Shown: positions 11,722 to 24,380 of the stretch, piece by piece | How positions within the stretch are numbered: position 1 is the stretch's first letter | Layout of the letters: each line of letters opens with the position of its first letter | Origin: Gnetum montanum | Lineage: Eukaryota; Streptophyta; Gnetopsida; Gnetales; Gnetaceae | Direction: 5' to 3' | Length of the DNA stretch: 64,000 bases | Assembly (NCBI GenBank): GCA_015680685.1 | Contig: MNCI01002331.1 | Span: 551,973 to 615,972 of the forward strand | Position numbers and translations under genes: made by a program | Notes under the pieces: model-generated | What the model saw: only the letters and a program-made list of their open reading frames with translations | What the model was told of the DNA's origin: nothing | The model's database searches: none

Positions 11722-14079
11722 ATGGCCCCAAAGAGACCAATAGCTAAAGGACCTTCCCAACATGGGAGCAAAAGTCTAAGAGGACACGAGAGAGGCCAAG
11801 TGGGAGGATAAAAGTTTCAAGAAGAACATGTAGAGAAGAATGTACAATCATAAAAAATTCATCAACAAGCTCCTACCATCGAGAATTTAGCCCAAGGAGA
11901 GGAAGAATTCCCACTAGCACCTAAACAAGGGTAGCACCTGACACTATCTCTAGAATGCCTATAGGCCACACAAGAAAAATTCATCATGTCCACAATCATC
12001 ATGGAATCAAACTTTGGTCCTTGTATGGAGTTTTCTTTAGAGATAGTAAAGATGCAACTCGAAGCATCTCCCCTATGGCCCACATTATCCAACAATGTTG
12101 AATGGTATTTAGGTAAAACTTACAAATTCTAGCAAAACAAAAAAGCTGATGCAATAGTAAAAATTGAATGAGTCTCTATGTTGTATTTAGTGAAAGTAAT
12201 TACCAAGGCCCTCAACATTCCAAATGAAGGATATAATGTGGCATAGATTTCAACAAGGTCAGACACCAATGCTAAGAGGTTATGGTTACAAAGGACATAC
12301 GAAAAAGAAGATGATGATTATAGTGAGCTTGCAACTAAAGAAAAGATATACTTCAAAAGATAAATTGGCCTCTTCAACAAGGGAAGTAGCCAATCTATAT
12401 AAAGTAAGAGAGAGCTCTATCAAGCTCACCATATCCATAGATCCAACAAGTGGATAGGTGTCACTATAAATAGGAGGAGAGGATGAATTAGCACAACAAA
12501 TATTAGGCAACACTGCATCATTACAAGTCATGCTCAAAACTAGTAAAGCAGCCATAGTTGTGATTATGCAACACCAAGATGCAAAAAGAGTAGTTAAAGT
12601 TATAACAAACCACATCAAAGAATCATTTAATGTTCTTGTTCTACCATCAATTGATATTTCTAGAGAAAGAGATGTTCAAATGCTTGTCATTATCTCTATG
12701 ATTCTTTTAGAACATGAGGATATACTAGACAAACTACTATAGATAGGATAGGTCATGAAAAATTTGTTTGATATCCCAAGTGATATCACTACAATATAGT
12801 CTAATTTAATTATCAAAAAGGGAAAGTTGGTCATGACAAAAACCAAAGCTAAACATGCGAAAAATAAAGTGCATAGGTTGAAGGAAGAAGTAGCCATATT
12901 AAGAGTAGAATGAAGAAACCTTGTATAATTCATAGCACCAAACCAACTTGATCAGTTCTAAACCAACCATGTGAGGTGTCTCATTGATCACAACATGAAG
13001 ATGAAAAAAGAAGAAGAAGAAGGCAATGTGGGATGCATTAGTGGCCAAAGCCCAAATGTATGCACATGCCAAAGCACTCACAGTCTTACAGGAAGAGAAT
13101 AAAAAACTTGCTACTAATAATGTTAGGTTAAGAAAACATAGAAAAGTAAAAAAACAAATGTTCTTGAAGAAAGCATTCAATAGCTCAGGGAACAATTTGT
13201 CAAAGTCAACTAAGATATGAGTTGCTTGGCTAGGGAAAATCAAAACTTATCAATGGAATAAGTTTGTGCCATCTATCAAAAGTCTACAATCGAAATAAGG
13301 GCATGGTAGAATGAGGAAAAGAAACATGAGTGACTAAAGGAGAATTTTAGAGACCAAGTAAGCAAATAAATAAAAAATAAATCTAGATGATGAAGTCCAA
13401 AATCAATTCACTTTCTTCTCAAAATCTAGATTAGTAATCCATCTTGGATAGTCTTCCCCATGTTCACTAGGATATGGTGATGAATAAAGATCTATAGATA
13501 GAGGACCTGACAGAATACATGGGGTCAACAAACCTTCACTATGCTAACCTAGCTATGTTAATAGTAGGGAAACCTCAAAATGAGCTCAAGTAGCAGGTAG
13601 CAACAATCTACACAATGTATGAGGAGTTTTTTGACCGAAAAGATGAATTTTAGAAACTACATGTGGAAAACTCAAATATAGATATTATTAAGGCCAACTA
13701 CCAAGGTGAAAAGGATGTATCAACAAACCTAGTGTGTTGCATGATAAACTATCAAGAACATAGGAAGATAGCCAAAGCATTTGAAGAGGAGAGATGGTAG
13801 TTTGTAGCCTAGTATGTGAAAGCGAAACAAAATGTTTCCAAAACTGCCATGCCCATGGGATGTACTTACTCCATCCAACATTTCTCAATAAGCATGGATG
13901 GTGCATGACTCAAGGATAGAAGAGGAAAAGCTTCCATTACTCCTAAATCAATATCAATTTTAGAAGCTTAACGACAAGGAGAAGAAGTCAATTTAAGAGC
14001 CTCCACTATGCAGAACATGAACTACATTGAGCTACTTCAAATTTTATTCTATTTTTCTTTGTTCTATTTTGTCATGTAA
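11722..14079 (+). pseudogene. Extra ORF in env-like position, coiled-coil-rich, unidentified
   Basis: A long decayed coding stretch begins at ATG 11722 (MAPKRPIAKGPSQHGSKS). It runs in frame 1 to about 12450, then frame 2 (12470-12910, with HRLKEEVAILRVE near its end), then frame 3 with a heptad-like stretch (TVLQEENKKLATNNVRLRK, 13080-13140), then frame 1 from 13480 to TAA 14077-14079. In the last 200 codons seven in-frame stops occur, and every one is a single C-to-T change from Gln or Arg, which indicates a once-open frame. The C-terminus is hydrophobic (LLQILFYFSLFYFVM) and could be a membrane anchor. Its place between pol and the 3' LTR is that of the env-like gene of Athila elements. 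I do not recognise the protein; it could also be a captured host gene. Confidence 0.45.
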
Positions 14080-14223
14080 CTATGTCATGTTGTAAAAACA
14101 GCACTACGGCATTGTAAATCATGTAAATAGTTAGTTAGTCATGTCAAGTTAAATATACCTCCTAATTTTGCAAGGGACTCTATCCCCATTTTGTTTTAAC
14201 TCTAGGACTAGTTTCCAGTTAGT

Positions 14224-14233
14224 CATGGGAATA
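14224..14233 (+). promoter_or_regulatory. E5 polypurine tract, decayed
   Basis: CATGGGAATA replaces the CATGGGGGTA of E1, E2 and E3, at the same distance (0 bp) from the LTR. Confidence 0.65.
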
Positions 14234-15098
14234 TACTGAAGTTAAATTTTTGGAGAATAATATATCATAGCAACAACATCACAAATACAATTTCATGACC
14301 CATGCTACATCATTGTTGATGTGTGCAACCCTATAAATACCAATACTTGGGTGCACAATCAACAACTTCTCATTCCAAGTCTTAGGGAAACTCTTATAGT
14401 TTTATTTTGTAGTTATAATAGAGAGTGAATGTCCACAGTGTGATGTTTAGTAGTTGTTTAGAATCTTTATTTGAGTGAATTATACTTAGACATAGTTCAT
14501 GATGGTAATAAAGATAGAGATTGCTTTCCATCATTGTAGCATCCACTTAGTTTTATTTGTTTACTTAGAATAATTTTCTTGTTTCAATAGCTTAATCATT
14601 TACATTTCCAAAACACTCTATTATACTTGCTCATTAGTAAAGAGGAATGAATACAAATGGTTTCGAGAATTAAAGTGTAATCGTTTGGTAACCTAATAGT
14701 GGTTTCACTTGATTTGCTTAGTGGTGAATTCACTTGGTAATCTCAATAACACTTGCATGAGTCCAAGGTATGTTTGATAAGCCAGGAATGAATGCTCATT
14801 ACTATAGGATAGAATAGACTTATATTCTTGTAATTACTTAGATTTAGCACTGAACTTCATTTCCATTATGTTTTCACTTAGGAGCATTAAGGGCCTACAA
14901 CATCAACCAATTATATGCCTTACTAAGAGTTAAACCATACACTTAGACTTCACTAACTTAAGGTGAGAAGACAACGATCACAAACTCAATATCAATTACT
15001 AGCATAATAACATTGCCCATATCTGGATTATAATCTAGTCATGTACTAGCACTTGTGACATGTATGATAGAGTGTTGGGATTGCTCCACTACTCATCA
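14234..15098 (+). repeat. E5 3' LTR (about 865 bp)
   Basis: It starts TACTGAAG, with a decayed TG, and ends CTCATCA at 15092-15098. U3 contains the inverted repeat ACATCATTGTTGATGT near 14307 and the TATA box TATAAATA at 14332-14339. AATAAAGATAGAG near 14510 is a likely poly(A) signal, matching AATAAAGACGAGC in E3. The following bases, TCAAC (15099-15103), belong to E6 gag and would be one copy of the target duplication. Confidence 0.7.
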
Positions 15099-16785
15099 TC
15101 AACCTTAGTTGATATTTCACTAATAGATTTTTCTATTGGTAAGGTCTTTCTCTAAATTACTTCTTCAAGTCGTGCCTCTTCATCTTCCTCATTTTCATAG
15201 AAATAAACCCCCTTCTTATGAATGGAGGGGTCTCTGTTATATTCTTTTTCACTTTCTAATTTCTTCAATGCTTCTTCCTCATTGGACACTTACTCAATGA
15301 GCCTTTGAATTTGATGGCCTTGTAGCTCAAAAAGTCTTCCTTGGGCATAGACCCCAAGGGTTCTCCTTGTTTTAGTTCTAAGCCCATCTATAACATGGCA
15401 TAGCTTTTCCTATAGGGAGTACTCATGGCCTAGGAATTAATGTAACAAAGAGTAGTAGCTTCCCATGGTTGCATCCAAGACTCATGAGTACCTTATTTCT
15501 AGCCTTAGATTTTCCTTCTTAGATTGGATACCTTGGAGTACATTTGGTATTTGTCATTGAACAATTCTAGCATTGTACTCCATCGTTGAATAGACTTTGG
15601 TTCCAAGGACTAGTACTAGATTTTTTTCTTCCTTAATGAGTGTCCTTGGGAATAATTTCATCTTTTTTCATTCATTTTCCAAATTTTTTAGGGCACATGC
15701 ATCATGGAAAGCTTGCAAATGATGTTGTGGTTCTAAATTATATCTCCCCTCAAACTTGGGAATATTATTCATATCCAACCATTTGTTGTAGCTATCCTTC
15801 AAGTGCATGGTAAAAATTCAAATAGCCTTTGAAATGTTCAACATATTCCTTGTAGCAAGCATAGGCTCATCATAGTCATGGTGATGGTGATGGCCTCTGT
15901 CTTGGTCATAATGCCTAGGATGAGACTTGTTGTGTCTTCTTTCTCTATGATGTTCTTCCCTTTTCTATTGCTCATGCCCTTGTCTTCTCTTGTCCTAGTG
16001 GGATCTACAATCATCCCTATTCGACTGTTCATCATCATCATCATTGATGCTATTTCTATGTTCTTGGCCTCTGCTTCTCCTATTGGAGTTGAAGGAGGAA
16101 GATGGTGAAGATGATGAGGGTGAAGAGGAAGGAGAATCAACACTAGAATAATGCCTACTGCTTTCTCTTCTTTAGTCTTTACCTAAATCAACATGTTTAT
16201 CTTCTTTCTAGTTCTCGTCATTGTTCTTGCCATCTTTGGAGGCTCCCTGGTCTTGAGATCTATTCTTCCCATCATCAAGGTTGTTCACAATTGATTGCAA
16301 CCATTAGTTAAGGATCTTCCCATCAAAGAGAGGGGGATAATCTATATCTTGGGAGGCTCTCAAAAAGAAGTCCTCACTTCCTTTGTGTGTTTGCAAGAAT
16401 AAGGGTTTAAGAAACCATTTTCCCTTTGAATCCTCATGTTGAGCTTTCATCTGTCAATCTCTTTTCCATTGGGCCTATGTAGGATGATAATCCTGATAGA
16501 AGTGATCCTGGACCTCGTATTCAACATTAAGGTTAGCAATACCAAGCTTGATAAGGTTGTTTAATAGCATCATAGGAATAGATTGATTGGGAGGTAACAC
16601 GATGTTGCCTTCCATGTCCCTCCATTACAGTTGCTCATCTTGATGAAGGATGAAGGTGAAATCTAGCATGTAAGAATCTCGATGGGCATAGACAACTTGG
16701 AACTATTAGGGTACTTGTGTCTTTTTGCTTTCTTGTTGATGAGTGGAAGAGACTCTTCCATACAAGAAGAAGCCATATTAGTGAT
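15099..16785 (-). pseudogene. gag: E6 gag (interrupted by E5)
   Basis: On the minus strand the leader protein (DSYMLDFTFILHQDEQL, then NIVLPPNQSIP) matches E2 and E3. It is followed by a Ser/Asp/His-rich low-complexity stretch near 16050-15880. The gag domain near 15770-15350 is clear (LDMNNIPKFEGRYN, HHLQAFHDACAL, RRTLGVYAQGRLFELQ). TAG and TAA stops and small indels are scattered throughout. Open frames on the plus strand in this stretch are shadows. Confidence 0.8.
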
Positions 16786-16908
16786 TGTTTAAAAATAATG
16801 TGTGGTTTGTTATTATTATGTTCTTAATGATTTAGCATTAACTTTTCTTTACAAGGTCTTTAAATGATTTCACTACCTTTCCTATAGAGTGCACTTAGCT
16901 AGGCTAAG

Positions 16909-16927
16909 TCCTCAGCAACGATGCCAA
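16909..16927 (-). promoter_or_regulatory. E6 primer-binding site (tRNA-Asp type)
   Basis: On the minus strand, TGGCATCGTTGCTGAGGA follows the LTR end CTCATCA after one T. It differs from the plant tRNA-Asp 3'-end complement (TGGCGCCGTTGCCGGGGA) mainly at CpG positions. Confidence 0.75.
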
Positions 16928-17812
16928 TGATGAGTGGTGAGTAATCCCCACACCCAACCATATGAATCATAAGCATTACACTAGTGATCCACTTGAATTT
17001 TGTGGACTTAGCTCCTAAATGCACCTATGGGTAAAGATAGTGACATGGAGACATGATCGTTGTCTTCTTAGCTCTCACTCAAGCAAGCTCCTATGTATGG
17101 TTATGTATGAGTCAAGACATATGATATTTGTTTATATTTCATATTTTTATATATTTTTGAGTAAGTGCTAAGGTAAAAATAAAGGTTTAGAAATTAACTA
17201 ATTAACCATCTAACAATTCTTAAGCTAACTAGCCTAATATAAGTATCCAAGTCCATATTCCATTTGCATCCTAAATTCTCTTTCACACCACTAGGTTACC
17301 AAGTGTCTATCGCTGGGTGTACCAAATAGCCACTACTAGGGTTATCAAGAATTAAGTGGTATGTTCAAAGTGGTCATACTTATGTATGATTAAGTTTGTT
17401 AATTAACTAAAGATATAAATATAGAATTCACAAATAATGAAATGTAGGAAAGAAACATTAATATATTTTTAAGTGCTGTAAGGAGTTCCAAGAATATCTT
17501 CTTTATTTTTGTTCATATTAGAGTGTTTAGGTATAATGATGCTCAAATAATGATATGTACAATCCTTGAAGTCCTACTGTGGGCACTTAGAAATTATTCT
17601 AACTTTGAGCTAGCAAAACTAAAAGATTTTGACTAGGATACTAACTTATGTATGCCTAAATTCATTGGGTGGGTACATGCACTTTTAGAGGCAAGACTAG
17701 ACACTATGTTGATGCATTTGTATCGATGCATGTAAACATGCATCAATGAGGATGTGTTGATGGGGCTGCATCAATGCATGCCTATGGATGTAGCTAATCA
17801 AATGATGATTCA
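16928..17812 (-). repeat. E6 5' LTR
   Basis: The inner edge at 16928 is clear (TGATGAG on the plus strand, the complement of CTCATCA). On the minus strand AATAAAGAAGATATTC near 17505 is the poly(A) region. CAAAGTTAGAATAATTTCTAAGTGCCCA near 17590 matches the post-TATA block of E2 and E3. U3 near 17700-17790 has several TGCAT, CATTGATGCA and GCATCGATACA palindrome-like motifs. The outer edge near 17812 is inferred. Confidence 0.6.
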
Positions 17813-18029
17813 TTAATTATATTCCTTGGTTTTATTTTTTATTAATTTATTTTAATAATCTATTTAATACTTTATTTCATTCCTTGTTGTTGTTGGAGCC
17901 AACATACCTTACAAGGCTATTTGGACAATCCTACAAACCCTTGATTATCTCATTTAACTTAGTTCAATAAAAGTGCTTCTTCTTCACTATGTTTGAAATA
18001 ATATTTCTTTTAGGTTCAATTCAAACTAT
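17813..18029. other. AT-rich spacer, nothing recognised
   Basis: This is short AT-rich sequence between the E6 LTR and the duplicated gene fragment. I see no motif in it. Confidence 0.4.
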
Positions 18030-18920
18030 AGTGATATCTAACATAAGACATAGACAAAGAATTCTCTTTTGATAGCATGTAAAAATTGCAATTGTATGAA
18101 ATATTGAAAGCACACATGAACTCTCTGGTACCTAGTAAGTAGGGTAAAAAAGGTGTGTACTTGTTAAAGGTTTGTAGATGATAGAAGAAGGAAATTACAA
18201 CATGTCACTAAAATAAAATTTCAATCAAAATTATTTATTTACTCCAAAGCAAATTGGGTCTCCAACTTGACCAAATAATTACTTTTTACTTTAAACTATA
18301 GAATTTGAAAAAGAGTTGAGTCATTATTGCAACTTGTTGGAATAACTTACTTTAGGTTTTTTCACTTTAAGCTTTGAATAAAACTAACTTTAGTGTTATG
18401 TTTGGCATCATATTACTAATATCTATAAATATGTGGCTTATATATGTGTATGCCACAAGCATTCACCTTCAAATTTAATGAGAAGAGTCTTAAATCTATA
18501 TATATATCTAAAAAATAAATTATTTGAAATGGACAAGCTAGGTTTTTCCATTAGAGTTGAAAAAGCTACTACATACGATGTCGAAACCATGATGATGAGA
18601 AACCTTTAACTAGTGGTAATGTGCATGCTCCTTTAGTAAGTCCTTTGCTTGATTTACATCCTTCGAAGTCACTTGGAGAATTTGACTTGAGAGATACGTG
18701 TGACCACATTTTTGCACTTTTTTAAAAAATAGAGGTGAGTTTTTTTATTTTTCATGTATCCCATCATGCTTTATTATGTTATAATTTATTATTAATTCAT
18801 TATGTAGTTGTTCAAAATGCAAGATAAAGTAATAAAGAGCCAACACCGAGTCGAGATGAATGAAACTTTCGACAATAGTTATCATGCCTACCTATTGTGA
18901 TAGAGTTGTTTAAACACTAG
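18030..18920 (+). pseudogene. Decayed copy of an unidentified gene fragment (partner at 42909)
   Basis: This stretch is collinear with 42909-44360. Shared landmarks are AAAGCACACATGAAC, CCAAAGCAAATTGGGTC, a TATAAATAT region near 18425, and an exon-like segment ending at 18734. In that segment both copies share one reading frame (NHDDEKPLTSGNVHAPLV, then EFDLRDTCDHIF), followed by a donor-like GTGAGT here and GTGAAT at 44149. CpGs that remain in the 43-kb copy are TpG or CpA here. I do not recognise the protein family. Confidence 0.5.
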
Positions 18921-18969
18921 AAAACACATAAATATAAATCATGATATTCATTGGTCAAAATTATATGTA

Positions 18970-21260
18970 CCATGCAGGAGCCCATCCCTACTAAAACAAT
19001 CACAAAGGTTAATAGTAGGAAAATCATGTAATGGGATTTAACTACTAGACTGCTATTGTAAAATTGGTTCTTGTCCATACACTAGATCATATGGTGGCTC
19101 TTTATAACAAATTTGATATGTCCATACTACTCATTTTAATCATTAATGCTATGTGCAATGATTTTGAGTTAAATTTTTTTAATTCTCTCATATAATTTTA
19201 TTGGATGACTCTACTAAATCATTACTTTAGCAGTAGTACTCAGTCATTGCTTTGATAATAATGTTATGTTTCCTAGCCTAATTTGTAATTTCTATGAATA
19301 TGAAAGTAGGTCCATTATTAACTAATAAAGCATAAGGATATTCATATCTAGAAATTATATCATTTTCTAAAAATTGGATAACTTCATGAGATGTTATAGT
19401 TTTAGAGCCTTAGCTTCTAACCAACAAGTGTAATAATCAATAGCTATTAAGATAAATTTATATTGAGTCGTTGGTGATAGATTAATCACTCTTATAAAGT
19501 CTAAAGTATATTATGTAGATGTTCTAGTCTCTATTATAGGTCGTAGAGGAGGTGAACTCTTTGAATTTCTACCTTTAAACATTTGACATTGTACACAGGT
19601 TTGAACCAAGTTATATGCATTATTGATCATACTAGGCCAATAGTAATCTTTTCTCAGAATTTTATATACTAGTAAGAAATATCATATATGTTCTTCTTTG
19701 TGTAGCTTCTTTAAATTATCATTAGCTTACTTTTGGTCTAAATATCGAAGATAGACTCAATGGAACCTTTTTTAAAATAACTCTTCATTAATTAATGTGA
19801 ATTTAGAATATTTAGATTACAAAAGTTTTCTTTTATGCCTCGGTAGATCTAAAGGAAAATGATAAAAGATTAATTAAAATTTAATATTTCCATACCATGG
19901 ATGATGTAATCAGTTGGAAGCAAATCAAACATCTTCTTCTTCTTCAATAGATACTATATAAAGAGGTATTGATTCTTGATCCTTAGGTCCATCATGTTTT
20001 TCTAAAGTTGAGGCCTTGACTATTAGTTTGGTAAGACTAGTTTCTATTACTAATTTAGTTGCTTTCCATTGAATATCATAATCTTGTAATTTCATAACCC
20101 ATTTAGCACATTTTTCACTAGCATCCTATAAGTTGGCTAATGCAATGGTGACCAAATTAGAAAAAATAACAAAAAATTTAGCATTTAAAAAATAGTAATG
20201 AAACTTCTTTAAAGCTTTAATAACATAGTACAATTATTTTTAATAATACATCTTTCAAAGGTGTAGACATAAAATCTATAGAGTTCTCACCTTAATCAAT
20301 GATAACTTAGATTAAAATAGTAGCAACAATAACATGACTAGAGAATGTCTATAAAAGGAAACCATTTTCAAACCATGGAGAAGCTAAGCCTAGGTTATCT
20401 ATAATGTCTTCCTTGATAGCAAGAAAATAAATTTTTTCTTTCTTCTATCTACTACATACTACTATATTTCTTAAGCATGTCATTTAATGGTCTAACTAAT
20501 TCAACATATATAGGGATAAATCATCTAACAAAATTAATTTTTCCAAAGAATTCCCTTAAGTCTATTTTAGACAAAGGATAAGGTACCTACAAGATGACAT
20601 TTACTCATTTGAGATCAATCATGATCCTTTTATTAGTTACTATGTGAATAAGAAATTTATTATTTTGAACACCAGAAATATATTTCTTAGTACTTAAAGT
20701 GACACCAAATCATCTACATCTTATAAAAATATTTTTAAGGTCTTTAAGGTAAGTACCTTGATCCTTAGATCATCTATATATATAATAATGCATTTCTTTA
20801 TCAACCCTTCAAAGGTTTTATCCATATCTCTTTGAAAAGTAGAACCAACATTTATAAGGCCAAATGACATTTTGGTGAATTAAAAGGTTCCCTATTTTGT
20901 TGTAAAGGTAGTTTTATATTGGTATTTTTTACTTACTAAAATTTGATTATATCTTGAATAATCATCCAAAAATGAGTACATTATGTAGCCTTCACAATTT
21001 ACAAAATTTCCTCCATAAGAGGAAGTGGATAATTATCCTTGATATAATAAGTATTAAGGTTACAAAAATCTATGCATAATTGTAATTCATGTGTTCATTT
21101 CCTAACCAGTACCAAGTTTGATATCAAACTAGAATATCTCACAAGATAAATATTTTAAATTTCTAAAATTTTATTAATTTCTAGTTTCATCAATGTTTCA
21201 ATCATAGGGTTAACATGCCTAAGTTTTTGCTTAAATGATTTTTATCACCTCATAAATATG
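18970..21260 (-). pseudogene. E9: very decayed minus-strand Ty3/gypsy pol (RT, RNase H, integrase)
   Basis: Minus-strand order starts with RT near 21230-20520 (LCIDFCNLNTYYIKDNYPLP). An RNase H region follows near 20330-19880 (MKLQDYDIQWKATKLVIE-like). The integrase zinc region near 19670-19570 reads DYYWPSMINNAYNLVQTCVQC. The integrase core near 19490-19270 includes IDYYTCWLEAKAL and SRYEYPYALLVNNGPTF, where the second catalytic Asp has become Asn. Stops and indels are dense. The motif style differs from the Athila-like family and from E8. No LTRs were found. This is one of the oldest insertions in the window. Confidence 0.6.
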
Positions 21261-21307
21261 TTTAAACTTTAAACTAAAAATTTACCATATAGTTTCAAAA
21301 TAATATA

Positions 21308-21312
21308 ATAGA
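21308..21312. repeat. E4 target-site duplication, left copy
   Basis: ATAGA, repeated at 26899-26903 on the other side of E4. Confidence 0.85.
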
Positions 21313-22505
21313 TTTGGATCATTGAACTTAGAAGGGGTAGATGAATAAGATCCCTAATTAAAACTCTTTGGAACAAAGCACACACACAAAATTTAATGTG
21401 GTTCCCCATCTTGGATAGTCCACACTTAGAGGGTAGTTCACAAGCATACCTCTAGACTTTGTTGCTCAAAAAGGTGGTTTGGAGGGTACCACACCCTTTA
21501 CAAGCTCTAAGCTCTATAGTAAAGTGATTTAATACCATGAATCCACTTAGCCCTGCAAGATCCCAACAAGCTTAGAATGTGGTTTCCATGATCCCATAAC
21601 CTTTATAATCTTGAGTTGAACTTCGAAATGTTGTGGTGCTACACCAACTTTCAATCCCATAGGATCCTAACAAGCTCAAGCAAGATGCCTTCCCAAAAGA
21701 AGCACATCAAACCCACAAGGCAAAAAGGAGAACAATAATTACACGAAAATAATGAAACTAAGTTTGTTGATCATTGTACTTGAGGTAAAACTCACTTTAC
21801 AATAGAAAAACAATAGTGCAATGAGGAGCAACAATGATTGTCAAATGATTACACAATGATAGTAAAAAATATTGCACATTTCCCAATAAGAATGACGTCT
21901 TCTTATAGCCACTATGTTTCCAAATCCATCTTGGAACTTGTGCAATGGCTAGCTAATAGTCATGGAAGATGTATTCTTTATGGCTAAGATGTCTTTTTGC
22001 ATTTTTTCTTCATTTTGGGAAAACATCTTTTTATGGTGAAAGACATATTTTTGTGATTGGCCTTCATTCTGGGAAGATGTCTTTGTTTGTTGAAATATGA
22101 CTTTGTATGATGAAAGATGTCTGTTGTTTTGTAGAGACGTCTTCACCTATGCTGTCTTAAATTTTTCCAAGACATCTACTATTTCTTAGATACATCTTTC
22201 TTCAACATTTCTTTGCACTTTGATTTCTTCATTTTTTGTCCATGTTCTTAAGCTTTTGCATGCTCTGATTGTGTCGAATTTTCTTTGTAAGTCATTTGAT
22301 CCTCATTCATTGAATTCTTGCATGTTTGCTTAAGACCTTATGGATGACTTTTTCCTTTGAGCTCTCCTTTTGTCTAACCAGTTCATTCCTTGATCTCATC
22401 TTGGTTTCCCATGTACTTTGTCCTACAAACACAACAAGTGCACAACCATACAAACAACCTTTAACTTTATTTTACTTAACATTTTGGCACACCAAAAGAT
22501 AAACA
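21313..22505 (-). repeat. E4 3' LTR (left copy, 1193 bp)
   Basis: On the plus strand it runs from TTTGGATCATTGAAC to ACCAAAAGATAAACA and aligns along its length with 25721-26898. The segment near 21960-22200 repeats AGATGTCTTT and AGACATCT many times and includes the palindrome AGACGTCT. Confidence 0.85.
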
Positions 22506-22800
22506 ATTTATGCCTTTTTGGTGATGTTCAAAACTTAAGAAAGGATAAAGCACATTAAGCCTATTATAAAGAACAACATTCCAATAGTATAACATAGAAA
22601 AACATTCTTTCCATAGCCACAAAGATATGCATTGGACTCAAACAAAATATCCAAGTAATATAAAGCATTTCAAAGAGATCTTCATTGCTATAATGCATAT
22701 TATCAATCATTTGCAACCCTTTAGAAAGAGATACAGGAAATTTAGTGAGGTCCATATAAACAAGAGAGACTTAAGTACTTAAGGGAAGATATATATATAT
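22506..22800 (-). pseudogene. E4 copia RNase H tail
   Basis: Minus-strand frame 22755-22564 reads DLTKFPVSLSKGLQMIDNMHY. The spacing matches the end of copia RNase H, where L-T-K-x-P-V is followed by H-I-D and H-x-x-I-R. The rest of RNase H is missing. A TA dinucleotide run lies at about 22789-22807. Confidence 0.45.
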
Positions 22801-24380
22801 ATATATAGAATTCTATATTACCATAAGTAGAGAAATCAAGGAAAAATATACAAACTTAAATATAGAATTTGTATGCTGAAGATGAAAATCTACACTTAAA
22901 AAAAGTTTTGTCCTATTTTGATAAAAAACAAGTTAGAAATAACAACCCACAACTAATACAAACATGACAAAGTAAAAAATTTTAATTAATATCTAAGAGA
23001 AAATAACATGGAACACTAAAGACCAAAGATAGATCATTTAGAAGTAAGTGGTCTATCTACTTGAATCAACTATCTCATTAAAACTTATATCTCAAGATAT
23101 TCTCTTAGAAAAAATAAGGTAGGAGCTACCCCTTATCGAAACCCAAAATTTGAGGACCAAGTAACCTATCTTTTAAACCAATAAACTCATAAGGTAAACC
23201 AACATGTCTTGATTCCATCAATACCCAACACTTATGAAAACATCATGAAGGTAATTATATGGCAAGGATGAAAGGATACACTTGTAGAAATAAATCCTCA
23301 TGAAGAAGGACAAATAGCCAAGTGGATTTTAAATAATAACCAAAAGATATCACAATGGTAAAATGTCTGTAAGTCATCTTAACCAAGAGTTAATCCTACC
23401 TTTACCTTGAATGTTGTACCATACCCTTGCATAACATGATTCCTTACTCATTTTGTGATATTTTGTTATTTGAGACTCAAAGATGATGATGGACTAATGA
23501 GGGACAAGCTCCTCCTACACATGTACAACTCTTCTTTGGTTTTTAAGATCAATGTCTAAATGCTATAAATCACCAAAGCACTACATCTATAGGCCAACAT
23601 TAAGATCAAATGTGGAGACAAAGGTCTCCAATTATTAGAATTTTTAGAGGCTTATGTTATCTCATAAATGGCAAAAATATCCCAAAGAACATGAGCTTAG
23701 AAGCAAATCAAGAAAAGAAGCTTAGATTATGCATGACTAAAAGTAAGGTGAAAACCAAATAAGATAAAGGCCCAAAGGAAATCATTACAAGTGCTACACT
23801 AAATATTTTCATAAAACCAATTGCATCAATCTCAAAGTGAATGTAAGAGATTCTCTAAACAATTATTCCAATACTTTTCTAATCTACAAGACCCAAATTA
23901 AAAGCAATTTTGGGCTACTCAAATCATATACTTATAAGTTAACTAACAAGAAAAGAGATGGAAACTTACCTTGGCTTACCTTTGCCTATAGGTGAGAAGA
24001 AAGGATTAATGGAGTTTGACATAAGGTTTCCTATCCTAAAGTACCTCCTCATCCTTAGGTTATTTTTTATTAGATCATTTATATGATGTATTTTTTTGTT
24101 CATGTTCTTTGTGAAAGAACCCTTGATCACTTATCACATCATTTTTTATTCTCCACATCTCTTCATTTTCAACCATTGGTGCCTGCACAATTTCCTTACT
24201 AAAGCCTTTTTACCAATACCAAACATCAATCATGTTTTGATCATCATGAGAATAGTTAAGTGTTTGCTTACTACCACAATTTTTACACACAAATAAAGTA
24301 TTTTCTACATGATCAAAATTATCAAACCTAACTATGCTTGAGCTTGAATTTTCTTATGTGATTTTTTTCAAAATCTTTTG
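22801..24380 (-). other. E4 internal region, no gene recognised
   Basis: This is AT-rich sequence between the gag and the RNase H scrap. On the minus strand, 24330-24060 holds an open stretch with CKNCGSKQ, but no pol motif could be followed. The copia protease, integrase and RT expected here are absent. Confidence 0.4.

Larger units (their letters stand above)
5235..15098 (+). mobile_element. E5: decayed Athila-like element with an extra 3' ORF, interrupted by E1
   Basis: It resumes in mid-gag right after the E1 LTR and continues through protease, RT, RNase H, integrase, a long 3' region with an additional ORF, a decayed polypurine tract (CATGGGAATA, 14224-14233) and an LTR. The 5' half lies left of the window. 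Stops are frequent and mostly TAG. The end at 15098 falls inside the minus-strand gag of E6, so E5 is itself nested. An LTR-like U3 piece at 11129-11345 leaves open the alternative that two elements are joined here, one ending near 11345 and another running to 15098. Confidence 0.65.
15099..17812 (-). mobile_element. E6: minus-strand Athila-like element, 5' part
   Basis: Read on the minus strand: 5' LTR (17812-16928), tRNA-Asp-type primer site, then gag down to 15099, where the E5 LTR interrupts it. The gag breaks at the residues KVD that E3 continues as KVDQMWDS. The rest of E6 would lie left of E5, outside the window. Confidence 0.8.
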